Shown here: positions 34,451 through 44,945 of the stretch, one piece after another
How positions within the stretch are numbered: the first letter of the stretch is position 1
Layout: every line of letters starts with the position of its first letter
Source: Utricularia gibba
Taxonomy: Eukaryota; Streptophyta; Magnoliopsida; Lamiales; Lentibulariaceae
Direction of reading: 5' to 3'
NCBI GenBank assembly: GCA_002189035.1
Contig: CM007991.1
Location: 1,178,001 to 1,242,000, forward strand
Length of the DNA: 64,000 nucleotides
Position numbers and translations under genes: made by a program
Notes under the pieces: model-generated
The model's input: the letters and a program-made list of their open reading frames with translations, nothing else
Told to the model about the DNA's origin: nothing
Database searches by the model: none

Positions 34451-35922
34451 ATCTGCAACCGCGATTCCACAAACACAAGAAAACATAAACAGAAAACTCC
34501 CGGATCCATTAGAAGTAGATCTATGCATGCTTCTCACAACAGATCTATAAGTTCCACAACAAAACCCGACGCATCTACATTCACACCGACAAAAAACCTT
34601 CCAATAACGAAAAACGCACGCTCATGCTCAAAAAAAAAACAAACAACAATCCATGATTCACCTCAAGAACAAACAATTAAACATGTCGTACGTCAAGTTC
34701 ATCGACAACAAACACCACTGAAGCGACAAAAACATCAATAATAGGTAGAAGAAAACCTCAGATCTTCAGAATCGGGAAGAAACAGATGACTTGAGAAGAA
34801 AAGGAAATTGCACTACCGTCTCTGCCTGAATAGGTAGCCTATAAAGCATACGCGTTCCCGCTCTGTTGATGCGCTCAGCTCTGCCATTTTAAAGACTGGT
34901 AGGAATATTAATGAGATTTAAACGAAAAAAGTCTGGTGTATGCCATGGGATATCCTAAACGACGTCGCGTTGGAAAACAGGTGTCTGTTCATGAGTGGAC
35001 GGTTACAACTGCGTAAAGCGTCCGTCGGGTGCAACGTTTTTATATTCGTCTGTCCAGATTCCATGCTTGCCGTATAACTAAGATATTGCTCGGTCACGTT
35101 TTATTTTACAAAAAGTAAGAAACTAAAATAAAAACACAGATTTAGAAACCATTACGTAAAAATGATGTCAAATTGACGCCGTCGCTCATTTCCGCCGGTC
35201 AACGTTATCAGCTTTGAATGCTGAACGATAATTATCTTAATCTGAATAAATAGCATGATTAAATCCGATTTTCTACACAATTATCGACTCATACTTTCTA
35301 TTTCTGTCTGTATATTCTTTACCGCATGATTTACTCGTCAATTATAAAATTCGGATTTAATTACCATATTTCAAAATCACTTTCAACTCATTTTTCAATT
35401 TATTATGGTTTTGAATTAAATTCAATTTATATTAGATTGAATCGAGTAAAGACGCTATAAAAATATTACTTAAATTTAATATTTTCCATAAATTTTTAAT
35501 TTCTTATAAAAATATTAAATAGAATTCAAAAAATCACATAATTAGCCCTCCACACCTATGAATTTAGGAATGACTCCAATAATTCATTATTAGATGATAT
35601 ATTTCAATACACGTAATTTAACTCTTACAATTTTACTCTCCTATTAAATGTACCCTTACAATAGTAGATTTAGAGAGTGTTTAATATTATAGTATATAAT
35701 ATTTATATCTATTTTTTATTAATTAACATATATATATATATCAACTTTTTATAGTTATATTATTCATATATTTGTTATTTGAGTATATGATTAATGTATA
35801 TAAATAAACAGAATAACTAATTATATTTATATTCAAATATCAAACATTATATACAATTAAATATATACATATTACATTGAACTATAATAAAACATACTAA
35901 TACTTTACTATAAAACGATCTT
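34451..35922. other. Pyrophosphatase 5' region and AT-rich spacer
   Basis: 34,450-34,900 holds the presumed 5' UTR (with a UTR intron) and promoter of the pyrophosphatase. 35,200-35,900 is extremely AT-rich, including a short TA repeat near 35,730-35,741. No gene seen. Confidence 0.5.
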
Positions 35923-38050
35923 TTAAATACATGTTGGTTTCGCATCAATTGAGAATAGCGAGTAAACTGGCCGGTGATCGGAAAATCTGGACTCGCCATG
36001 AACGTAACATAATTGATTGATGTTGTTGCCCTTCCAAAGAATCCTGTCACACCTAAGTTGCACAAAGACAATGATGATCATGTTGGAACTCATGCCATTT
36101 TACAAACAACTTGCATGTAGATGATATTAGGTTGTATATTCGTAAGTACCATGCAGGGTTTCGACGTTTGTGTGATGACGTTTGGACGAACAAATTCGAA
36201 TCAACGATGTATTTGTAAGTTGGAGGGAAGAAGATTTCCCCTTCTTCCCATCCCTCGAATACACCCCCGTCTCCCATCTCGGCAAGCAACTATTGTACCA
36301 AAGTAACAAAATCATAAATAAATTTATAATTATAATATTTAAACTTGTAGAGAATAAATATAATTATTTACTTTTTTATTTAAAATTAAAAAACAAAAAC
36401 AAAAGAAAAATTTAGGTATATACCTCATCATTGTTAACGAGTTGTCGCCAGTCCTTCCTCTCGAGGAACTCTTGGGCCGCATTGCAGTTCAATACGAGGC
36501 GATAGTTCAAGTCCCCGAGCCATATTACATTACTGAGAGAGACTAACGGTAAGTACGTAACACACGGAGTAGATTGAAGAGTGAAAAGCTGCTGCTTACT
36601 CGTGATCGAGAATGGACGCCGGGGAGTCACCGGAGTTTGAGAATCTGGTCCTCTTTAGAATCTCCGCCACGTCGGAGTTTCTCCGGCCTGCGTCCCCCTC
36701 TTTATCGCCTGAAGCCAGGTGGGAGCACACAAAGCAGTATGTTGTGCCCGACAACCTCATACTCATCGAAACAGATCCCTAATTGCACCCAATTTAGGTA
36801 AATACACTATTCACACTAGATGTAAAGTGGAAGATAAATGGAAGCAATGAGCCAGTGGTACCTTGTTTCCGAGGTATCCCATCACGCCTGTCCCAACGCA
36901 GGACACTTTCAAGGCGGAGATGCTCCGACGAAGGTCACGGCGGATCCACACGGAGAGGAATATTCCGACCATCTGCTTGCTCGCGGCAAGATAGTACTTG
37001 TTTTGTCGCAACGCCACGTGGTCGGAGGCGGGCGAGCTCTCCCCCTCGCTAGACGAGCACGAATCCGAACATGAACTCGATAAGTTCGCAAACACATCCG
37101 GGCGATTGGAGAGCAGTTCATAGAAACTAAGCCTGGATTTTGTAGATCCGTTAAGTGTCCGTCTGATCAGCGACAACCACCATCGAGCAGGGCTGGGATC
37201 CTCCGGCCCGAGCACGTTCCCGGGTTGAGTGGCACAATTTCTTGGAACCTGGGTACATCCATTTATTGCAAAGTTTAAAGTTTATGCCACCATAATTGTA
37301 CTATAGCTAAGTATTTACCCCAGTACATAAATGTCGGCTGGTGTCTCGAGCCTTAGCCAATCTTTAAGGTCCATCTCATCTTCCGGGGCCTTGCCTCCCA
37401 CATTCCAGGTTCCCACAAACATCCTGCAAGTCAAAATATCATAAACTTTAGAAATATCAACGTAGCTTCAAAGTTAGAGCAAAGGGTCATATTCCAGACC
37501 TTTAAAAAGGCGCATGTAGTGCATGTGCAGTAATGGAACAAACACACACACAAACCTGTGGTTTCTTATGCTCCAGCTCGGAGATTCATTTCCGTCGTTC
37601 ATCTCTGCGGTCCGTTGGTCTGTTCCATTCCACGATTCCGATTAAAACAAAGTTAGATGCTATTTATAGAGGGGCCATTCCCAGCCGTTCTTTTTCAAAC
37701 AAGAGAACAAATGATTTGATTGTGCATTTTAAGATGGAAGGGATGAGGAATTAAAGTGGAAATCGATCGATCTTGTTTGATGAGACTTTAGCGGGAAAGA
37801 AAATAACCGGAAAATTCTCCCGGCATGGCGGGGCAACTCTTCCATCCCTGTATCGTGCTGTGGTGATAGTCGGAGAGAAATTCCACTCCGCCGCTTCTAC
37901 TGTTGAGCAATTTTCTCACCACGGCTTTGGACCATGAGTGCTGAGTTCAGAACAGAGGAAAAATATGACCTGAAATTGCATATTTTGAGCATGTACAATC
38001 AATGAACTTAGAACTAAACAAACCTTGGGATTTCTTCCTTCTCGATTCAT
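35923..38050 (-). CDS. Type I inositol polyphosphate 5-phosphatase (one-base frame break)
   Basis: Nine exons on the reverse strand: 38050-38024, 37940-37808, 37604-37556, 37423-37319, 37248-36862, 36778-36600, 36532-36424, 36289-36150, 36052-35923. The N-terminal [12 protein letters not shown] block is typical of plant type I enzymes. Catalytic-core motifs in order: [86 protein letters not shown] and SDHRPVYS. The enzyme removes the 5-phosphate from inositol phosphates and/or phosphoinositides in signalling. The frame breaks in exon 5: [11 protein letters not shown] and NVLGPEDP are in different frames at CCCGGG (37219-37224), and the exons sum to 1259, one short of 419 codons plus stop. All motifs are otherwise intact, so a missing base in the sequence is more likely than a dead gene. 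Confidence 0.88.
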
Positions 38051-41000
38051 TTGCTGAGCTCTCACAGATTCCGATGAGCTCAACCCCTGAAAACGATTCG
38101 CCGCAAAATTATTTCATCATCAACCAATTATGTTTTTCGCTATCTCCCTCGAAAAAGAATAATATTCTCAAAGTCGTGTGATATCCAAAGAAAAAAAAGA
38201 TGAAAAATGAGATATGTTTTTGGAGCCCGCGTTCTGAAGCTTGAAGTGGGACAGTTCTGGTTTTTAGTAACTTGGGTTTTGACTGGTGAAACAGCAGAAG
38301 GCATTGAATAGAAGCATGGAAGTTTCAGATGAAGGTCCGACGAGAGGACAGACTACGTTGTTTCCAGTTGGACAAAGGAGGCAGGGGGAAAACGCCGAAA
38401 TCTCCCCATTTTCCCATACCCTAAAATCCAAAACCCATCTCCAAAATCAACAGCTCCAACTATGAAACTGCTGAGACGATGCAGCAGTAAAAATGGAGAA
38501 TGAACGGTAATATAGTTTACTTACACGAGTCAACGGCGAGAAGTCGCGATCTCCTCCGACAACCGAGTCGAACACCAGCAAAGATTGAAAAGCAGGAAGA
38601 ATAGAAACCGAAGAAAAATGAAATTGCGCCTTGGGGAAGACAGAAACGAACTGCTCTTAAATTTATAGTGCCACGCGTGAAAACGACTGTGAAGTTGAGG
38701 CGCGTGAAACGGGAGATAATTTACTATTTCTGGAATAAAAATATATTTTGTATTTAAACACAACAAACACATATTACATAATATATTAGTAGCTATAGGT
38801 TTTTTTATACATATATATATATTATATATATGTTTGTTTTATCTTATTCTATACTACCATGATTAGATCTTAGTCTTTTGGAGTTGCATATTCTATCCAA
38901 CCATAAATTTCGGAAATTTTTCGATCAAACCCGATTCATGTTTCAATGTTTTGAATCACATTTTTTAGTAGGTAAAATGAGTAGCGAAGTCGCCATTTTA
39001 AAACAATAGTGTTTTTTGCACGTCTCTAAAAAGAGTGAACTTGGTGCATGCATTTGGTTGCAAAGTTGCTATGGGAACCGTATGTTCATTGTTGTGGCCC
39101 ACACGAAACGAGCGCCAGTTAAAAGTGTTTAAGTTTGGTAAAAAAACCACTAAAATATAACTTCCAATGACGTCAAGAAGATAAACTTTGGACCGACTCA
39201 GTAAAAAAAAAAAAAAAAAAAGGTTAAGGGCATTGAGGTCTTACTATATTTACTATAAAAAAATGTGTTGACCATCCGGGTAAATGAATTTATGTTGAAA
39301 TTCGAAACGAAATTATAAAGTTAATGCAGTAATAATCAATGCTTCATTTAGTTACAATTTGACCCCAACGCCCCTTCCTGGGGGCAATCTAGTTACTTAC
39401 TCATCCCTTAATTAAAATGTGCAATATTAGACCAAGAATAAATAATATAATATAGTGTGATATCTCAAAATAAAAAAATGAGAATTGAAAAAAATATATA
39501 TATCATGGATTATTAAAACATCAATTTCATATAAATTTCCACAATTTTTTCTTATAAACACAAATTTAAATATTAAAAAAATAAGGATGCACATAGAGTT
39601 GTTAGAGACAACGGCAATAATGTCCAACGGCGAGTCAGTAAGAACAACCGTGCCCAAAATATCCCACAATTATTTACCTAATTCCTGGCCCAAATATCTG
39701 TGGAAAATCCTTCAATATTTAAAATATTAATGAATGAAATAAATACTATATATTAAATTCTTAAAGACTTGGGTGGTCCTTGTCGAAATTGATTCTATAG
39801 AGACGAAAGCAGGATTTTTTATTAGTGACTTAATTGAACATTTATTTTATTGAATAATAACAAAATAATAACAAAATAATAATAATAATAATAGTATTTT
39901 TATGGTGTATAGTAATTAAAATCAATAAAAGTCAATTACCCATTACAGTCAACCTCGGCTTTTATTGCTACTGGTCGGGCTCCATGTCTTTTACTGGGCC
40001 TCCGCTACGGCCCACTAATATCCAACGGATCGTACATTCTGAGCTTACGTGTCAGCCAGTAAATGGGCCTTTCGTTTACTACTAGTCCACTTGAGTGAAT
40101 GAATATTATTTATTTAAAAAAAAAGATCATTGACCGGAAACTAATTTACATGATAGGGAACGAATATAAGCTACGCCTTGATCCGTACATATATTTTAGA
40201 TATCTCATGGTCAATGGGATCGTCAAAATCGACGGCGAATGCCGATTTCTAACAAAGAAATCTTGCCTACCTTGTGACATATGTACCAAAGAATAAAAAG
40301 ATGGGCAAACCCTAATTATCCAACATGGAAAAAAAGAAAGAGCAAGGAATGGATAGGAGTCAAATGGATAAGGAATCATCCCTCAGAGATAAGGATACAC
40401 AAGGAAACAAATCACGGGCGGCGGTGCTATTTTTCCGGAGGGCTGCATTATCCACACGAGATTATGCATATTCTCAACCAAGACACATTGAGCATCATCA
40501 TCGCCCAACTTCTCTACCAGGTTCACCACTAGGTAACTCATTTTTTAAGCACATCTAAGTCGATTTCGATTTCGAATCAATACACATCTACAAACTCTCC
40601 AACCATCATCTTAGGGACTCAATGGAATTAGCTTATTAGTATATGTTCTTTCTCCTCCTATCTATGGAAAAAAAAATGGAGGTTTGTTGATGCATCTTCA
40701 TGAATGTAAACCAGTGCACGAACGTATTAGAATACACAGTCTCACATCGAAAAATGAAATTAAAATAAGAAATTATAAATCACTATTAATTGATTAGATC
40801 CAATATTTTCTAATGTGATCTACGTTTTTTATGTACTTAGGTTTTACATGTGATCGTACAACCCATCGAATCATGAATTTCAACAAAACAAAGTATTTGG
40901 CCAATAGGGATCAATTGAAGGTATACAGATCGGCCTACAACTGGAATGCAGTAGGAAATAAGATCTATAGTTTCAAGATCTTGATCGTTAGAGACTGGCT

Positions 41001-41649
41001 AGAATGCTATGAGTATGTTGAAACTGGACCATGATGGGATAAAGTGAGACTGTGGTAAATAATTTTTATTATAAAAAATTTAATACAAATTTATAACTAA
41101 TTTCATTTTTAAAACACTGATGGATAGATTTGTTTTATGACTAAATAACTGGCGGATAGGGTTTTTATTTATGCATTTTCCCCATGCCTCAAATTGGTTG
41201 CCATATTTATTTTAACCTTTTAATAATATTTTTATCTGGTCAAGATCCGACCAGACACATACAATGCTGTTTTGTCCTCTTGCTATAAATAAATGAAATT
41301 GGATGATGATGTAAGAACCTCGTAACAGCAGCGGGCCCGCGGGCCACGTGAAGTGGGGATGACAGCTGGGAAATTAATATCTCCCCCAGCCAATCAGCGC
41401 TCGTCGCCCACGTGGATTTCATGGACCCCAGTCCGTTACCTCTACAGTATCCTATATTTTATTTTTAATTTTCAAGTAGTAATTAAAAAAAAATCCCTCT
41501 AGGCCTTCGTTCTCCACATTAAAACAACCCCTTCTCCTTCTATTTCATTCACCTCTTCACTTTCTTCTTTTGGGATCGCAGGGGGATTCTGATCAGGCGC
41601 TGCTCATGGGTTCCCATCTTCATCCAACTCTCCCACCCAATACATCTAC
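38051..41649. other. Large AT-rich intergenic region
   Basis: 3.6 kb without a supported gene. 38,050-38,720 is presumed promoter/5' UTR of the 5-phosphatase. Simple repeats include TA tracts near 38,811-38,830, a run of 19 A at 39,203-39,221 and AAT repeats near 39,875-39,893. 41,300-41,600 is GC-richer with CACGTG (41,345) and CCACGTGG (41,409) G-box-like sites, probably the promoter of the next small gene. I found no terminal repeats or transposase fragments by eye. Confidence 0.45.
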
Positions 41650-42302
41650 ATGGTAAGTTCTTTCGCCCCTACGGATTCGATTTCTCGATTTGGGATGGGT
41701 TTTTGACCTAGAGAAACGACGATCGAATAACGATCTCTTGGTTCGAAAATTTGGGAGGAACCCATCATGCTTCTTGTTTAGATTCTGTAGTTGATCAACT
41801 CTTCATGGAGATGGTCGGTCCATTATTGATGTTATTATTGGGTTTGACAAAGTGGGTCAGATGTATAAATGGGAACCTTTAATAGTTAAAAAGGACTCTG
41901 CTTGGAGGAGTAATATCTGATGGGCAGCTTTTGGGGGTGCAGGTTCATAATCTTATAGAGCAGTGCTTAGTGTTCAACCTGAGCAAGGAGGAATGCATGG
42001 AAGCTCTCTCCAAGCATGCAAATATCAATCCTGTCGTTACCTCCACAGGCAATCAATCATCTCATGCCGATTTCTTCTGTGTTCTCATCGCTTTTGCTGT
42101 ACTGATGATTTGACTCTGATCCACCCCATCTTCGTTTTTTCAGTATTGGGATGATGTATGAACTTGACTTTTTGTGTATGTGCATACAGTGTGGAAGGAA
42201 CTGGAGAAAGAAAACAAAGAGTTCTTCCAGTCGTATAGTAAAAGAAGGGGAGCAACCAAAGCAAATCCGGACGAATTTCTGGGACCATCGTCCGGGAAAT
42301 GA
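41650..42302 (+). CDS. Small plant-specific protein of unknown function (73 aa)
   Basis: Three exons: 41650-41652, 41943-42048, 42190-42302. The initiator ATG is the only coding codon in exon 1, directly followed by the donor GTAAG. Exon 2 encodes VHNLIEQCLVFNLSKEECME, and exon 3 continues VWKELEKENKEFFQSYSKR. This matches, as I recall it, a family of short plant proteins with a conserved NLIE(K/Q)CL...VW(K/Q)(K/E)LE(K/E)EN(K/R)EFF core and no known function. Intron 2 needs a GC donor (ACAG|GCAATC) to keep the core continuous; otherwise the frame runs into unrelated sequence. The protein looks helical and soluble. Existence is likely, the GC donor is an inference from the family. Confidence 0.65.
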
Positions 42303-43057
42303 CGGCGGCGCCGCCGGGTAGTGTTGTGTTGTACAGGTATGCACCATGCGCAAGAGGAGCCGGTGCTGTCGATCCGTGATTGGCCGATCTGCTTTTTATC
42401 CTGGGCTTGCTCTTCGTAATTCTTGATGGGCCCTCTGTAGGGGCCCATGTCGGATAGATATATTTTTTTTTCCGTCTAATCAAAAAATGGTGCCACGTCA
42501 GGCTTCGGTGGAGTGGATGGGGATGGCTCTCAACCGAGCCAAATCTGCTTCCGGCGGTCTCAATGCATTGGTGCTTGTTACCATTTTTAGCTGCATTTTA
42601 TTATAGCAATGAGCTTTAGGGAAGATACCACTTTTGTTGTACAAATGAATCGAATCGAATCGAAATATCAATGACAATGTCGAAAAACAAAGAGATTGAA
42701 AAATTGAACACAAAAAATCTGGCTTTTGGAATCATGTCTAAACATGCGGCAATTAGAAGGATTTCATTAGGTAATTAGACCATTACAAGAAATGACGTCA
42801 TCAGGACTATTTTTTAAAAAAAGTTACGTCGATATTCTTATATTAAAATTTTTATTTGTTAATGATGTCAAATTGGTTTGGGCTTTTAGTTGGGTCAATT
42901 GTGCATTGAAGAAACCCATTAAAAGCGTGGCCCAGGCCGGTTGTCATTGTCTCAATTACGAGAAAAATTCGACTTTGGTTTTAACGGCTTTGGAACTGGA
43001 AATGTCGATAGGGTTTAGGATATAGGTTTTTCGTTTTTTTTTTTCTAAACCCTCGCA
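42303..43057. other. Spacer between the small gene and the TPR gene
   Basis: Includes the presumed 3' UTR of the small gene and the promoter of the TPR gene. A TTTAGG/AAACCCTCG-like stretch just before 43058 may be leader. No gene seen. Confidence 0.45.
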
Positions 43058-44146
43058 ATGGATTCGCTGAACGTCGTCGCCGTGAATCAGATCGGCCGTC
43101 GGCCGCCTCTGCCGCCGCTTTCCTCTGAGCGTGTGTTATGTTTGAAGTCTGTATCTCGTACATGCTTCAGGTTTCCTAACCGGCCCCCGCCGTTGCGCGC
43201 ATCTCCGCTTGCAGTTAGAGCGTTTTTCTGGAAATTGGGAAATGAGACAGCTAAGGAGTCTGAAAAGGTACCGGATTTGCATGTCAAGGCGGGTAATGAA
43301 GCGTCGAGTGTGGTTTTTTCCTCGCTGAAGGCCGTCGTTGCAACCGCTGTCGCTTCGGGGGCAATGCTTTGCGCGTTGTGTTGGGTTTCTTCGCAGCCTG
43401 TGTGGGCTGTCCCTAGTTTATCGACACAGATTTCCGAGGAAGAGGAGAAAGAGTCGATAATGATTGAAGAGACGGAGAAGTTTCTTGATGAGCAATTTCA
43501 TTCAGATCAATGCGACGTTGAAGGGCTCAAAACTCTAATGGAAATCAAGGTAAAGAACAAAAAGATTCCTGAAGCCATTGAGGTTCTCAATAAGTTAACC
43601 CAAGTTGAGCCGGAGGAAGTGGAATGGCCATTGATGAGATCCCATTTATATGCTTATAACGGGGATTACCAAATAGCAAAGAATGGTTTCAGCGAGTTGC
43701 TGAAAATTGATCCTTTTCGTGTTGAAGCTTATCATGGTCTGGTCACCGTAGCGTCCCAAGAGGAATCAGCAGAGGATTTGGGGGTTATCGCGAAGAAGAT
43801 TGAGGAAGCTATTAAGCTTTGTAAGAAGGAGAATAAGAAGAGTGATGCGAGGGATTTTAAGTTGCTCCTTGCTCAAATTAGGGTGATTGAATCAAGATAC
43901 AATGAGGCATTGAAAGCTTATGAAGAATTGGTAAAGGAGGAGCCTAGAGACTTCAGACCATATCTCTGTCAGGGAATTATATACACCATGCTGAGGAAGA
44001 ACAAAGAAGCGGAGAAGAACTTTGAGAAGTACAGAAGATTAGTCCCAAATGGTCACCCATATGCAAGCTACTTTGATGATAATATGATGGCTACCAAGCT
44101 TTTTGCGCAGAAGATGGAGAATGAGGGAGCTATGGCGAAGAGGTAA
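43058..44146 (+). CDS. Chloroplast TPR protein (SLOW GREEN 1 / lumen-common-family type)
   Basis: Single exon, 362 aa. The first ~60 residues are rich in Ser, Arg, Pro and hydroxyl residues with few acidic residues, as expected for a chloroplast transit peptide. A hydrophobic segment (about residues 89-110, AVVATAVASGAMLCALCWVS) follows, ending near VWAVPS, consistent with a thylakoid membrane anchor or lumen signal. The rest is helical with tetratricopeptide-like repeats, for example KKIPEAIEVLNKLTQVEPEE, GDYQIAKNGFSELLKIDPF, and RYNEALKAYEELVKEEPRDF. Relatives I recall are Arabidopsis At5g02590, At2g37400 and SLOW GREEN 1, needed for chloroplast development. Role inferred from family only. 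Confidence 0.85.
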   Translation: MDSLNVVAVNQIGRRPPLPPLSSERVLCLKSVSRTCFRFPNRPPPLRASPLAVRAFFWKLGNETAKESEKVPDLHVKAGNEASSVVFSSLKAVVATAVASGAMLCALCWVSSQPVWAVPSLSTQISEEEEKESIMIEETEKFLDEQFHSDQCDVEGLKTLMEIKVKNKKIPEAIEVLNKLTQVEPEEVEWPLMRSHLYAYNGDYQIAKNGFSELLKIDPFRVEAYHGLVTVASQEESAEDLGVIAKKIEEAIKLCKKENKKSDARDFKLLLAQIRVIESRYNEALKAYEELVKEEPRDFRPYLCQGIIYTMLRKNKEAEKNFEKYRRLVPNGHPYASYFDDNMMATKLFAQKMENEGAMAKR

Positions 44147-44945
44147 CAATGTATCTCAGTTTCGTTGGAGCTGAAGTCGTGTTTAAGTTTTGTAGGTGGT
44201 TTCTACGCATGTTCTCGTTGCTGTTGCAGTGTAGTAAATATCCGTCTAGGGGTTTTGACTCTTGAGTGGAGTCTCTTTTCCTTATCAAGTTATCTTTATG
44301 ATCGATGAATAACCAATGCAAGTGCAATGGCTCTTTCGCTCTGTAGAATCATCCTGTAATCTTCTATGTTATTCAGATATGTGGAGTGCTAATTTTTGAA
44401 AAGTTGAATTGAATCAGTTCTTGAGTATACTATTTGCATTGTATTTAGAGCTCGAGCCTCCTAACAATGGCTGCAATGATAGCTGATCCTATACTGTGTA
44501 AGATTCTCACGGTAACAACCACTGGTGATGTGTAAATCTCTTTCGACTCTGATTGAGGGACCAGGCGTGTTCATGCGTAGCTGCCAGCAAAATAATAAAC
44601 ACCTTCAATGATATTAATATGTGCCACTACAAAATCACAATGTAGGTTGGCCAAAAAGTAACTATTACATTTAACTCGCCGGCTACAGTACACTTATGCG
44701 ATTAGTCTTATTCAACTACAACTCTTCCTTCATGAACTTTTTGTTTTCACAGGTTCATCTCTCCATATCTGTTTGAAGATTGATAAAAATCTAGGTTGCA
44801 CAAGACAAGCAAGAAAGTTAGAAGTTCGGTTCTTTTCTCGATTTCTGACTAATATAAGATAAGTCTTCAAGCACAACTTCATATATGACGTCTCATTTCT
44901 AAGCAAATGCAATCCAAAAAAAAAAAAAACTGTCGGTTTTATCAG
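44147..44945. other. Spacer containing the unresolved 5' end of the next gene
   Basis: 3' UTR of the TPR gene on the left. The start codon and first exon of the VARLMGL/DUF4378 gene should lie in this interval, but I could not identify them. A run of 13 A lies near 44,917-44,929. Confidence 0.4.

Noticed and set aside
38811-38830. TA-rich palindrome as a possible replication origin or matrix site
   Set aside because: Ordinary simple repeat in an AT-rich spacer; nothing else supports a function.
40099-41034. Several 60-80-codon frames (40099-40296, 40325-40558, 40831-41034) suggesting an insert or TE fragment
   Set aside because: No recognisable domain, no terminal repeats and no conserved splice pattern; composition is like the surrounding spacer.
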